Shown here: positions 1 through 8,882 of the stretch, in pieces
Position numbering within the stretch: position 1 is the first letter of the stretch
Layout: each line of letters starts with the position of its first letter
Source: Bacteroidota bacterium
Lineage (GTDB): Bacteria > Bacteroidota > Bacteroidia > Palsa-965
Length of the DNA: 32,492 nt
Assembly: GCA_006218065.1 (NCBI GenBank)
Contig: VBWE01000029.1
Span: 1-32,492 of the forward strand
Direction: 5' to 3'
The notes under the pieces: model-generated
What the model was told of the DNA's origin: nothing
The model's input: only the letters and a program-made list of their open reading frames with translations
Database searches by the model: none
Position numbers and translations under genes: made by a program

Positions 1-1
1 G

Positions 2-850
2 GTTGCGCCGGAAAGCAATACGAATCCCTGGGGTTATAAATTTTCCTGGAACCCGCGCAACGTGATCCTCGCCGGGCAGGGGGCGGCTGCGCAGTATATT
101 GAAAACGGGCGTTACAAATATTTGCCGTACAACCGGCTTTTCGCGGAAGCGCGCACGATCCACGTAAACGGCTGGGGCGATTTCGATGCGTATGCAAACC
201 GCGATTCGCTTTCGTACCGCGCCGTTTACGGTCTCGAAAAAATTCCGACCATGCTGCGCGGTACGCTGCGCATGCCCGGCTACTGTAAAGCCTGGAACGC
301 ACTGGTCCGGCTCGGCCTCACCGACGATACTTATAAAGTGAAAGATGCCGGCAGCATGACCTATGCGCAGTTCACGGAAGCATTTTTGCCGGAAGGAAAA
401 GGAAATCTTGCCGAACGTCTTGCCGTTTTTCTCGGCGAGCAAACGGATTCGGAAATCGTGGGAAAAGTAACATGGACCGGCCTGCTCAGCGACGAAAAAA
501 TTCCGTTTGCAGAAGCTTCTCCCGCGCAGATCCTGCAGGAATTGCTCGAGCGCAAATGGAAACTCGAAGCGCAGGACAAAGACATGATCGTGATGCAGCA
601 CCGTTTTGAATATACGCTCGGCGGAAAGTCGCATCACCTGCTCAGTTCACTCGTGGTAAAAGGTGAAGATCAAACGTACACGGCCATGGCCAAAACGGTA
701 GGACTTCCGGCAGCGATTGCAGTAAAGATGATTTTAGAAGATAAGATCAAGCTTCGCGGCGTGCAGGTGCCGGTGATGAAAGAAATTTACGAACCGGTGT
801 TGAAGGAACTGGAAGGGTTTGGGGTGAGGTTTGAGGAAAGGGAAGGGTAA
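2..850 (+). CDS. Saccharopine dehydrogenase (L-glutamate-forming type), 3' part
   Basis: This is the C-terminal part of a saccharopine reductase/dehydrogenase of the LYS9-like family. The enzyme interconverts saccharopine with glutamate and 2-aminoadipate semialdehyde in lysine metabolism, in the cytoplasm. The reading frame is open to the left edge, so the N-terminal Rossmann domain lies outside the window. The first visible residues, VAPESNTNPWGYKFSWNPRN, are followed by the LAGQG stretch; together they match the substrate-domain signature of this family. Later segments (LRGTLRMPGYCKAWNALVRLGL, the MVMQH-like strand near residue 195 and the GLPAAIAVKMIL helix) also fit. The closing strand FGVRFEE runs to a TAA stop. 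A GTG at position 62 could be misread as a start, but homology clearly continues upstream of it. The family assignment is firm; the exact cofactor and direction are inferred. Confidence 0.88.
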   Translation, partial: VAPESNTNPWGYKFSWNPRNVILAGQGAAAQYIENGRYKYLPYNRLFAEARTIHVNGWGDFDAYANRDSLSYRAVYGLEKIPTMLRGTLRMPGYCKAWNALVRLGLTDDTYKVKDAGSMTYAQFTEAFLPEGKGNLAERLAVFLGEQTDSEIVGKVTWTGLLSDEKIPFAEASPAQILQELLERKWKLEAQDKDMIVMQHRFEYTLGGKSHHLLSSLVVKGEDQTYTAMAKTVGLPAAIAVKMILEDKIKLRGVQVPVMKEIYEPVLKELEGFGVRFEEREG

Positions 851-856
851 GCTTAC

Positions 857-1102
857 TTATTTTTTCTTACGCAGATTGGCCTTTGCCCGTTTGATTGTAT
901 TTTTAAAAGGAATGCCTTTCACTTTGCCTGAAATCATTTCCTCTCTCCGGCGAAGCAGCATGGCTTGTTCAGATGATGTGAAATTGACGGGAGTGCTGCT
1001 GACCTGATGAGATAATAATAATTGATGTACAATCACTAAAAATTGTTCATCTGCCTGGTCAACCAAATCATGTGTTTGTTTTCTTAATGCCTTTGCAGTC
1101 AT
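857..1102 (-). CDS. Small antitoxin-like protein (addiction-module-component type)
   Basis: This 81-residue protein is predicted to be cytoplasmic. Its N-terminal half is helical (TAKALRKQTHDLVDQADEQFLVIVHQLL) and its basic C-terminus contains REEMISGKVKGIPF. The layout resembles short Bacteroidetes antitoxins, where a helix is followed by a 'RxEEMxSGKxKG' loop that precedes the toxin-binding tail. No RelE/ParE-like toxin ORF lies beside it: the flanks are the saccharopine dehydrogenase gene (convergent, 6 bp away) and a secreted-protein gene. It would therefore be an orphan antitoxin, or a regulator derived from one. The family call rests on recalled similarity rather than a defined motif, so confidence is moderate. 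The ORF has an ATG start. Confidence 0.6.
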   Translation of the reverse strand: MTAKALRKQTHDLVDQADEQFLVIVHQLLLSHQVSSTPVNFTSSEQAMLLRRREEMISGKVKGIPFKNTIKRAKANLRKKK

Positions 1103-1163
1103 TTCTATATGATTTTTCGAGTAATGAAATTAATCCTTTTTGCCGCAGAAATTAAGCACCACA

Positions 1164-1187
1164 TAAAAAAAGCCCGACTAATCGGGC
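1164..1187 (-). terminator. Intrinsic terminator overlapping a stop codon
   Basis: On the minus strand a perfect 6-bp stem GCCCGA/TCGGGC with a 4-nt loop is followed by a run of seven T. The TAG stop codon of the upstream secreted-protein gene lies in the loop and stem of this hairpin, so the last codons form part of the terminator. Confidence 0.8.
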
Positions 1188-1603
1188 TTCTTTATACTGT
1201 CATTTTTTGCCGGCTCCACTTTAGGTACCGTTTTCGTACTGTCGGCTGGTGGGGCGGGAGCGGGCGTTCCCGTGGTATTGCCCGGTTTCAGGCTGCTGTT
1301 TGTAGTGCCCGGTTCTGAAATACCGAAATTAGTTTTGCCGTCGCCTTTTTCGCTGATACCGAAATCGCTTTTGCCGTCGCCTTTTTCACTGATGCCGAAA
1401 TCGGCTGCGCCGCCGGAGCCGGTTGCAGCGCCCCTGGCTTTTTTCTTCACTTTATCTTTCGCCTTTTTCTTGGCTTTGTCTTTGGCCTTGTCACCGGCTT
1501 CCTTGCTTTTGTTCTTCAGCACATCGCCAACGGTCTGCGCCTGTGCAGGAGCATAAGCGAGGAGTAGGAAAAATGTGATCAGTACAGCGATAAAACGGGT
1601 CAT
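1178..1603 (-). CDS. Small secreted protein with Lys/Ala/Asp heptads and ISEKG repeats
   Basis: The protein has 141 residues from the chosen ATG at 1603. That start puts a classic signal peptide (MTRFIAVLITFFLLLAYAPAQAQ) at the N-terminus; an upstream ATG at 1642 would place 13 residues before it and run into the promoter. The mature part begins with a highly charged helix made of K-A-K-D type repeats (about residues 28-57). Next come about two and a half copies of a 12-residue repeat DFGISEKGDGKS, then a Pro/Thr-rich tail ending KKPD. I do not recognise a function. The neighbouring gene at 1695-2063 shares the ISEKG motif and the KKPD ending, so the two look like diverged paralogues. A perfect -7 box (1630-1637) precedes the gene and an intrinsic terminator ends it. 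The charged helix suggests binding to DNA, polyanions or another envelope component, but that is only inference. Confidence 0.72.
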   Translation of the reverse strand: MTRFIAVLITFFLLLAYAPAQAQTVGDVLKNKSKEAGDKAKDKAKKKAKDKVKKKARGAATGSGGAADFGISEKGDGKSDFGISEKGDGKTNFGISEPGTTNSSLKPGNTTGTPAPAPPADSTKTVPKVEPAKNDSIKKPD

Positions 1604-1625
1604 GGTTTTGTGTATTAAAAACGAA

Positions 1626-1658
1626 TGCTCAAAGATAGTCAAAAACCGTCTTTGAGCA
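1626..1658 (-). promoter_or_regulatory. -7 promoter box inside a palindrome
   Basis: The minus strand carries TATCTTTG (1630-1637), a perfect Bacteroidetes TAnnTTTG -7 box, 26 nt before the ATG at 1603. It sits in one arm of a 10-bp perfect inverted repeat, TGCTCAAAGA (1626-1635) and TCTTTGAGCA (1649-1658). The arrangement could be an operator that overlaps the promoter. It has no T tract, so a terminator is less likely. Confidence 0.5.
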
Positions 1659-1694
1659 TGTATTCACCGGCTTGTCCAACCGGCGAAGAGTCTT

Positions 1695-2063
1695 TTAATC
1701 GGGCTTTTTCTCGCCGCGTCTTTTCTTCTTTTTCTTGGGTTCTGCGGCAGGAGTATCGGTTGTGGTTTTCTCCTTTTCCGAAGGAAGACCTTTTTCACTG
1801 ATCGCCAGTCCGCCCGGACCGCCGTTATTGCCGCCCGGGGTAGTTACTGTTTTATCTTTTTCGGTCGGAAGACCTTTTTCGCTGATGCTGATCTCCGAAG
1901 GCTGCGTGGTGCTTCCGCCGCCGCCGATACCGGTTTTAACCTGTACGTCTCGCGATTCTGCCGTATCCGGTACAATAGGCTGGACAGGCGCCTGTGCCGA
2001 AGCATCGATACCCAGGAATAAAGTGAAGAAACCGGCGCTGACAATAGTAAGTATAGGTTTCAT
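1695..2063 (-). CDS. Small secreted protein with ISEKGLP(S/T)EK repeats
   Basis: The protein has 122 residues from the ATG at 2063. An in-frame ATG at 2081 would add six residues before the signal peptide (MKPILTIVSAGFFTLFLGIDASAQ) and is less likely. The mature protein is low in complexity. It contains two copies of ISEKGLP(T/S)EK(D/E)K joined by a Gly/Asn/Pro linker, then an acidic and Thr-rich stretch, and ends in a very basic tail (KKKKKRRGEKKPD). The ISEKG motif and the KKPD ending recur in the protein encoded just downstream at 1178-1603. Function is unknown; export to the periplasm or beyond is inferred from the signal peptide. A perfect -7 box TATCTTTG lies at 2101-2108 on this strand, 37 nt upstream of the start. 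Confidence 0.7.
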   Translation of the reverse strand: MKPILTIVSAGFFTLFLGIDASAQAPVQPIVPDTAESRDVQVKTGIGGGGSTTQPSEISISEKGLPTEKDKTVTTPGGNNGGPGGLAISEKGLPSEKEKTTTDTPAAEPKKKKKRRGEKKPD

Positions 2064-2100
2064 GATATGGTCTTTTAGCAATGTTTAACAGGTAAGTTCA

Positions 2101-2108
2101 CAAAGATA
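2101..2108 (-). promoter_or_regulatory. -7 promoter box TATCTTTG
   Basis: This is a perfect match to the Bacteroidetes TAnnTTTG -7 consensus on the minus strand, 37 nt upstream of the ATG at 2063. A T/G-rich stretch lies further upstream, but I do not see a clean TTTG -33 box at the usual spacing. Confidence 0.55.
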
Positions 2109-2229
2109 ATGCCATTTCACCCCAAAAACCTTCAAAAACCAAGTCCCGGCCCCCAAATGCGCCATGCTGCACACCCGGATTGTTAACAATTAACGGGCAT
2201 GAGTGAACAGTCTCTTGGAGCTTGAAAAT

Positions 2230-2290
2230 TGTTTTTTGTCCGATCCGAAGGATTCCTACGGAAAGGACTCCCCCGGAGGAATTTGTTTTT
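2230..2290. repeat. Nested inverted repeats downstream of the SPOR/barrel gene
   Basis: The interval between the genes at 1695-2063 and 2300-4549 holds a cluster of small palindromes (TCCGAAGGA, TCCTACGGA, CTCCCCCGGAG) flanked by direct copies of TTGTTTTTTG at about 2229 and 2284. It may act as an RNA processing or termination structure for the minus-strand gene ending at 2300. I see no gene in 2109-2299. Confidence 0.4.
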
Positions 2291-2299
2291 TGAAAGCTG

Positions 2300-4549
2300 T
2301 TATTTCAGCAGTTCCAGCGCTTCCTGGATCGTGATGGGCTCCCCTTTGAAGAACGCGATGACAAACGCATCCGGGAATCCTTTTTCGCGCATTTCACGCT
2401 TCATATTCGTGATCTGCTCGTAATTGTTGGTATTGCCTACCGTGTACCGGGTAAGTCCCGCCGTGGTGGTCGATTGTTCAATGCCGGATAATGCGTTCAG
2501 TTTGGCGGATACTTCGGGCGGAGGTGCGTCGCGGAATGCGCCGAGCTGGACCTTGAACGAAACAAGCGACTTGCTCACGGCATTCGAACTGGCGCTGTCG
2601 GGCGTTTCCGGCTCGCGTTTCATGATGATCGCACCGGCATCCGTCAGGGGAACACGTTTCCCGTTTTTATAAGCCACGATGAAGGCGCCTTTGTAACCTT
2701 TCACCAGCATGTTGATCTTGTGCCCGGCCGCGTCATCAAAAGTTTTCATCGAACCGGTCATGTACCGGTAAAGTCCGTCTTCCCCTTTCAGTTCGATCAG
2801 GTCGGGAACATCGGCGAATACACTTTTCGAAAGCCTCCGCTTGAAAGCTCCGAGCTGAACGCGGAATACCAGTTCGCCGTCTCCCGGCTGAACAACCGGG
2901 TCTTTCGGGTACTTCGGATCGTTGATCACCAGCGGGTCTTTGGGATCTTTCGGGTCCTTCGGATCATTAATGACCAGCGGGTCTTTGGGATCTTTCGGGT
3001 CTTTCGGATCTTTAATCACCAGCGGATCTTTGGGATCTTTCGGGTCCTTCGGATCAACGAGCGAAGGATCGGTAAATATGCCTTTTACTTCTTTGAATGA
3101 TCCGTCGGGATTCTCGTAAACGACCGTGGCCACCGTGATGCCTTGCTGTATCAAAGCCCGTCGCCGTTTTTCGGCAGCGCGCAGGTCGTCGTATTTTCCT
3201 GCGAGGTAAATGGTGGATGAATCGGGCAGGATGCTGTTGCGGATATCGCTGATGCTTAGAAATTTGGTCATCAGGTCGTTCGGAAGCCCGTTTTTGTAAG
3301 TCCCGAGCGAGATGGAATATTTTTTCGGATCGCTCGGCGTCGGACCGATATACGATTTTCCGGCAACCGGAAGAATCACGCGCTGTGCGAATTTCCCGGT
3401 CGAATCCATGTACATTTCATACGAGAGCAGGATCATCGAATCGGTAAGCGTAATGCCCTGTTCGTTCACCCAGGGGCCGACGGATTTGTCTTCTTTGTCG
3501 CGATAGTCGGGAACAAGATCCAGGTCGTCGTCAAGCGGGCAGCCACGTATATTCACACGTGCGCCGCGCGGAGTTTCACCGCAGGAATCTTTCAGGTCGG
3601 GCACGCCGTCCTGATCGTAGTCGTCGTTATCGAGCGCGTAAATATCCGGGTCTTCGTACACTTCGTTGCCTGCCGAATCGATCTTCGGTTTCGGCGCGGG
3701 GAAATTGTAACGCAGCGTAAACGAAGTGTACATGAAATTATCGTTCCGTGTATTTCCAACGCGCGAGCCGACGCTGTTTTCCGTTATGCCGTCCAGGTAA
3801 TCCGTCAGTCCGAAATGCATGGTGGCACCCACTTTCGCTTCCCACTGCGGGGTAAGTTTGAACAGCGCGCCGAATCCCACGGGTATCGAAAAGGAACGTT
3901 CCGGGTATTTCCCGAAACCGTCGATATTCTGTTCGCGCACGTCCGATTCGTATACGTAATCGCGTTTGAGCGGTGTAGCAAATGCGGCGTTCGGGTCGTT
4001 CTCGGCCATGTTCATGATCGAGCCGTCGGACCAGTAATGATAGCGGTTGAATGCCGCGTCGAAAAGATCGGTTTTCGTCAGGAATTCGAACGATTCGAAA
4101 CCGGCGGTGATCCAGGGAAGCACTTTCACCGAGTCCTTCAGCAGGTGCGAAAAATTGTATTCCAGGTGAACGCCCCCGGTCCGGATCTGCGATTCGAAAT
4201 TGAGATTCCGGTAAATCAGTCGCTCGTTCGCACCCAGTTTGCCGAACATGGTGTAAAAACCGAAACGGAGATAAGGCGTAAGTTCCTGGCTCAGGCTCAG
4301 CTCGTAACCGATACGGCTCACCTGCGGACTGATGAAATGTTTATCGTAAAGATCCCCGAAGTAAGAAAGCACGCCCACACCCAGTCCGACCGTTGGTTTG
4401 AAAATAAATGGCGGTGGGATTGGCCGGGAATTCTGTGCATCGGGGGTGGAAGAGGATGCGGAATCCGCAGAAGCCAGTGTATCCTGCGCAAATCCACTCG
4501 TCCATATCCCGACTGCCAGCAACAAACAAGGCAGCTTCTTAAACATCAT
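2300..4549 (-). CDS. Outer-membrane barrel protein with TSP3 repeats, PKD-type linker and three SPOR-like modules
   Basis: This 749-residue protein begins with a signal peptide ending near FAQD (residue 22). Residues of about 50-284 form alternating amphipathic strands typical of an outer-membrane beta-barrel (PTVGLGVGVLSYFGDLY to FTLRYNF). Residues 307-352 hold thrombospondin type-3 calcium repeats (DDYDQDGVPDLKDSC, DDDLDLVPDYRDKED). A first SPOR-like module follows at about 409-478, then a Pro-Lys-Asp linker at 499-553 with three 15-residue copies of DPKDPKDPKDPLVI(K/N). Two further SPOR-like modules lie at 561-632 (FRVQLGAFKRRL) and 663-737 (FKVQLGAFRDAP). SPOR domains bind denuded peptidoglycan glycan strands, so the protein probably ties the outer membrane to the wall. 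It lacks the OmpA domain that usually follows TSP3 repeats. The barrel and TSP3 parts are paralogous to 6149-7462 and the SPOR part to 4763-6136. Domain calls are by motif; the exact role is unknown. Confidence 0.82.
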   Translation of the reverse strand: MMFKKLPCLLLAVGIWTSGFAQDTLASADSASSSTPDAQNSRPIPPPFIFKPTVGLGVGVLSYFGDLYDKHFISPQVSRIGYELSLSQELTPYLRFGFYTMFGKLGANERLIYRNLNFESQIRTGGVHLEYNFSHLLKDSVKVLPWITAGFESFEFLTKTDLFDAAFNRYHYWSDGSIMNMAENDPNAAFATPLKRDYVYESDVREQNIDGFGKYPERSFSIPVGFGALFKLTPQWEAKVGATMHFGLTDYLDGITENSVGSRVGNTRNDNFMYTSFTLRYNFPAPKPKIDSAGNEVYEDPDIYALDNDDYDQDGVPDLKDSCGETPRGARVNIRGCPLDDDLDLVPDYRDKEDKSVGPWVNEQGITLTDSMILLSYEMYMDSTGKFAQRVILPVAGKSYIGPTPSDPKKYSISLGTYKNGLPNDLMTKFLSISDIRNSILPDSSTIYLAGKYDDLRAAEKRRRALIQQGITVATVVYENPDGSFKEVKGIFTDPSLVDPKDPKDPKDPLVIKDPKDPKDPKDPLVINDPKDPKDPKDPLVINDPKYPKDPVVQPGDGELVFRVQLGAFKRRLSKSVFADVPDLIELKGEDGLYRYMTGSMKTFDDAAGHKINMLVKGYKGAFIVAYKNGKRVPLTDAGAIIMKREPETPDSASSNAVSKSLVSFKVQLGAFRDAPPPEVSAKLNALSGIEQSTTTAGLTRYTVGNTNNYEQITNMKREMREKGFPDAFVIAFFKGEPITIQEALELLK
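2891..3055 (-). repeat. 45-bp tandem repeat encoding a Pro-Lys-Asp linker
   Basis: Three near-identical 45-bp units followed by a degenerate fourth encode DPKDPKDPKDPLVI(K/N). Each unit contains 9-bp sub-repeats of Asp-Pro-Lys codons. The repeat lies between the first and second SPOR-like modules of the 749-residue envelope protein and probably varies in copy number between strains. Confidence 0.85.
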
Positions 4550-4561
4550 AACGGGTACTTA

Positions 4562-4569
4562 CAAATATA
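4562..4569 (-). promoter_or_regulatory. -7 promoter box TATATTTG
   Basis: This is a perfect TAnnTTTG match on the minus strand, 12 nt upstream of the ATG pair at 4549. It suggests that the 749-residue envelope gene has its own promoter and a very short leader. Confidence 0.6.
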
Positions 4570-4618
4570 ACGAGAAAACCTGTTTTAGTTACGATTAAAC
4601 TGCAAAAGAATGAATCAA

Positions 4619-4693
4619 CGTCACACTGAGCGGAGACGAAGTGTGTGTAAATGAGATCACGGTACACACACTTCGTCTTCGCTCAGTGTGACG
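4619..4693. repeat. Dispersed hairpin repeat, family A, copy 1
   Basis: This is a near-perfect palindrome with arms of about 30 bp starting CGTCACACTGAGCGGAGACG. It lies in the 213-bp gap between the genes at 2300-4549 and 4763-6136. A second copy with perfect arms lies at 13741-13817. Both copies are followed by a T-rich tract containing TTTTGCCTTTTGCTTT. Confidence 0.9.
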
Positions 4694-4762
4694 TCTTGTT
4701 GTTTTTTGCCTTTTGCTTTCTGCCTTTTGAATTGCATTTCACTCCGCAGGAGTTTTATACAA

Positions 4763-6136
<1,374 letters not shown>

Positions 6137-6148
6137 ATCGTTTTTCGT

Positions 6149-7462
6149 TTATTGTTCGAAGAAGTAATCGATCAGCCGGTTAATTTTTTCAACGGTCCAG
6201 TCGCCTTCGCCGTTGAAGAAATCGTCGATGGCTTTGGTGATTTCCGCCGCTGCGATAAAACCGTTGTTGTCTTTATCTGCTGCGCGGATGTCTTCCGGAA
6301 TTTTGGATGTGGACGTGGAAGTTCCGCCGGTATTGCCCGCTCCGCCTGCCAGTTCTTTTTCAATCCGGTTGAGCGTAGCCGTCGATGGGTCGGCCTGGAA
6401 CAGCGAATCACGTACCTGTGCGATCGAGTCGCGCACGGCGTCTTCGGCGATCTTCTGGTAATCGAGCGCTACGCCGTTTTCATCCACAACGAATCCTTTT
6501 TTCGATTTCGGTTCTTTGTCGCGGTAGTCGGGCACGCCGTCGCGGTCCTCATCCAGCGGGCATCCGTTTTTATCCACCTGCACGCCTTTGGGTGTGCCCG
6601 GGCAGTCGTCTTTATTTTCAGGAACGCCGTCGCCGTCGTAATCTTCTTTTTCCAGCGCGGCGAAATTCACGTCGGCGTAATGCGCCTGCTGCGTGGTCGT
6701 GACTTTTCCGAATTTGTAAAACACCGAAGCGCCCAGTTGCAGGTAACTGTCGTTCCCGCTTTCTTTTACATTATCGACGTAATCCGTAAAGCAAAGATTG
6801 TACGTGCCGCCGAAGCTTCCGCCCAGGTTATGCCCGAAACTGAAACGCAGGCCGAGACCGATGGGAACGACCACGCTGTTCCGCGCATAATTTGAAGTCG
6901 AATCTTTCAGTTGTGTTTCGTATTCGTGATCACGCTGCAGGATAACCGCCGTGAGCTGGTTGGCGGGCAATTCGGGCTGGTTGCGGATACTGCCGTCGGA
7001 CCAGTAGAAATACGTATTCCCCGAAGCGTCTTTCAGGTCGCCGTAAGGATCGAAAAGCAGGTACCCGGCGCCGGCGGTGATGTAAGGTGCAAGCGGAACA
7101 CCGCGTTCCAGGATAGCGTTGTTGTCGAAATAAAAAATGCCGTGCAGTCCGAACTGCATCGCCGTCGATTCGAAATTCCGGTTGCTGGTAATGCTCCGTT
7201 CACTTTTGGCGAGCTTGCCGTACGAGGCGTCGAGACCCGCGCCGATGAAATTGCTGAACCGGTGCTCAACCGCGAATGTAAATGCCGGGCGGATGGAGGT
7301 CTGTATCCCGCTTTCCTTGCCGACATCGCCGTTGAAAATATTCATACCGATCCCGAGGTGAATGGAAGGCAGTTCTTTGGGAGGAGTCGCGGTGCTGTCC
7401 TGCTGCGCAAAGGCGGGCAAAGCCGCAGCAAAAAGTCCGCTTACCAAAACTGTTCGTGTCAT
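6149..7462 (-). CDS. Outer-membrane barrel protein with TSP3 repeats and a C-terminal EF-hand
   Basis: The protein has 437 residues with a signal peptide ending AFAQQ (about residue 20). Residues 31-252 look like an outer-membrane beta-barrel (IHLGIGMNIFNGDV to LGASVFYKFGK). TSP3 calcium repeats follow at 272-316 (EDYDGDGVPENKDDC, DEDRDGVPDYRDKEP). After a helical spacer, a single EF-hand loop DKDNNGFIAAAE spans residues 396-407; it is a dockerin-like calcium site, but the second half of a dockerin is absent. The barrel and TSP3 region is clearly paralogous to the first half of 2300-4549: both contain YWSDGSI, a PYGD/YFGD-like loop and DYRDKE. It is the first gene of a probable operon with 4763-6136. 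A -7 box TAGTTTTG lies at 7559-7566. The role is probably envelope structure with calcium-stabilised extracellular or periplasmic parts; this is inferred. Confidence 0.8.
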   Translation of the reverse strand: MTRTVLVSGLFAAALPAFAQQDSTATPPKELPSIHLGIGMNIFNGDVGKESGIQTSIRPAFTFAVEHRFSNFIGAGLDASYGKLAKSERSITSNRNFESTAMQFGLHGIFYFDNNAILERGVPLAPYITAGAGYLLFDPYGDLKDASGNTYFYWSDGSIRNQPELPANQLTAVILQRDHEYETQLKDSTSNYARNSVVVPIGLGLRFSFGHNLGGSFGGTYNLCFTDYVDNVKESGNDSYLQLGASVFYKFGKVTTTQQAHYADVNFAALEKEDYDGDGVPENKDDCPGTPKGVQVDKNGCPLDEDRDGVPDYRDKEPKSKKGFVVDENGVALDYQKIAEDAVRDSIAQVRDSLFQADPSTATLNRIEKELAGGAGNTGGTSTSTSKIPEDIRAADKDNNGFIAAAEITKAIDDFFNGEGDWTVEKINRLIDYFFEQ

Positions 7463-7875
7463 GCAACTGGTGCTTTACAGGTTTTCTCCACCTCCTGCAC
7501 GAGCAGCGCTCATGCACATTCACGCCGGCCGCGGAAAACTCCACGGCCTGATAGAAAACAAAACTATTCCAAGACCTGTCACCGTGCGGGTTCTGTGGTT
7601 TGCAATTACAAACAGCGATTTGTTAATAAGGAAGAGCGTTTAGGAAATTTCCTTGCCGTACGGGCATTTCGCCGCGAAAACCGCAGAAACGGCGGCGGGC
7701 ACAGGCAATCGCCAGATACTAACACCGGGTTGTTGAAAGTAAACGAACGAAATGCAAAAAGGGCCTCCTTTTTCAAGAAACCCTTTCAAAACAGTGTTCG
7801 GAATAACAAGAGGAAGCTTCTTAAAACTCAGCCGTTCGTCCAACGATGAAATTCGCAGTTTTTAGAAGTTTCCTT
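7463..7875. other. 412-bp intergenic region with promoter and small hairpins
   Basis: No convincing gene was found; a 67-codon minus-strand frame here lacks recognisable features. The region holds a -7 box for the downstream operon, an AAAAAGG/CCTTTTT hairpin at about 7758-7777 that could end transcripts of the LOG-family gene, a small CGCCG/CGGCG stem near 7671-7699, and a direct repeat of TTTTAGAAGTT at about 7859-7883 that reaches into the end of the LOG-family gene. Confidence 0.5.
7559..7566 (-). promoter_or_regulatory. -7 promoter box TAGTTTTG
   Basis: This is a perfect TAnnTTTG match on the minus strand, about 96 nt upstream of the ATG at 7462. It would drive the barrel/Ig-SPOR operon with an untranslated leader of roughly 90 nt. 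Confidence 0.5.
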
Positions 7876-8592
7876 TTAGAAGTTCGGTTTAAGCATATAG
7901 TGCGAGTAAAAATCATCGATGATCTTCACCGCTTCATCCGCCGTATCAACAAGTGAAAAAAGTTCGAGGTCGGCGGCGTTGATATTATGCTCTTTTTCCA
8001 GCATCGTATTCCTGATCCAGTCCATCAGGCCCGACCAGTAGGCGGTACCGACGAGTATGACCGGGAAATTGGCAATCTTGGAAGTCTGTACCAGCGTAAG
8101 CGCTTCGAAAAGTTCGTCGAGCGTTCCGAATCCTCCCGGCATGGCGATGAAACCCTGCGAGTATTTCAGGAAGATCGTTTTACGCACGAAGAAGTAATCG
8201 AAGTTGATACACTTGTCGGGATCGACATAAATATTGGCCGACTGCTCGAAGGGAAGACGGATATTCAGTCCCACCGATTTTCCGCCGCCGGCTTTCGCGC
8301 CTTTGTTCGCGGATTCCATGATGCCGGGACCTCCGCCGGTGATGATGCCGTATCCTTCGCGCGTCAGTTTTTCCGCGATCTCCTCGGCAAGCTCATAGTA
8401 TTTTGTCCCGGGCTTGGTCCGCGCCGATCCGAAAATGGATACGCAGGGACCGATCTTCGCCATCTTTTCGAAACCGTCCACAAACTCGGCCATGATTTTG
8501 AAAAGCTGCCACGAGTTTTCGGCTTTTATTTCATTCCAGTCCTTCTCCGCAAATGCGCGGCGGATCTTGGCTTCTTTTTCCTGGTTAGTCAT
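7876..8592 (-). CDS. LOG-family protein (TIGR00730-type nucleoside 5'-monophosphate phosphoribohydrolase)
   Basis: This 238-residue cytoplasmic enzyme has the Rossmann-like fold of the LOG/lysine-decarboxylase-like family. Members release free bases (for example cytokinins, or purine bases) from nucleoside 5'-monophosphates. The diagnostic PGGFGTLDE motif is at residues 152-160 and the conserved R-K pair at 137-138; GGGPGIMESANKGA (86-99) is the phosphate-binding loop. The ATG at 8592 was chosen because homology starts with MTNQEKEAKIRRAF. The frame stays open 95 codons further upstream, but that part is low in complexity and runs to the edge of the neighbouring palindromic repeat. The gene stands alone on its strand between two regulatory gaps. 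The family is certain; the true substrate is not known. Confidence 0.9.
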   Translation of the reverse strand: MTNQEKEAKIRRAFAEKDWNEIKAENSWQLFKIMAEFVDGFEKMAKIGPCVSIFGSARTKPGTKYYELAEEIAEKLTREGYGIITGGGPGIMESANKGAKAGGGKSVGLNIRLPFEQSANIYVDPDKCINFDYFFVRKTIFLKYSQGFIAMPGGFGTLDELFEALTLVQTSKIANFPVILVGTAYWSGLMDWIRNTMLEKEHNINAADLELFSLVDTADEAVKIIDDFYSHYMLKPNF

Positions 8593-8882
8593 AATGTTAT
8601 GAATTCTTAAAAAGCGAATTACGCTATATTTTTCAATACGGTTATGCAAGAACCGTGCAGAACAGTTCAGCGGGCAATAGTGATTCAGATGGGAGGAATC
8701 CAGGCGAAACAGGGAAGAGGACTGAAAAACTGAATAACGGGAGCCAGCGGGATCGGCGTAAAATTCACATGTCGGGTTTATAATATTGATTACGCTGTTA
8801 TAACGTTTTCGCGGGGAAAAGGTTTCAACTGCTCCCCGCATCCCAGGGCAATCTCTTTTGAAAAGGAGAAACTTCAAAATTC

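Noticed and set aside
2179-2196. TTAACAATTAAC near the ISEKG genes as a further regulator site
   Set aside because: The TTAAC units are 7 bp apart instead of 10 and lack the trailing C, so it does not match the block shared by the kinase and GLPGLI genes.
7640-7843. Minus-strand 67-codon frame in the LOG/barrel gap
   Set aside because: It has no promoter box, no signal and no recognisable sequence, and it includes hairpin DNA.
6911-7849. Plus-strand frame of 312 codons across the barrel gene and its promoter region
   Set aside because: Most of it is antisense to the barrel gene and the rest crosses an intergenic region; no domain or signal was seen.
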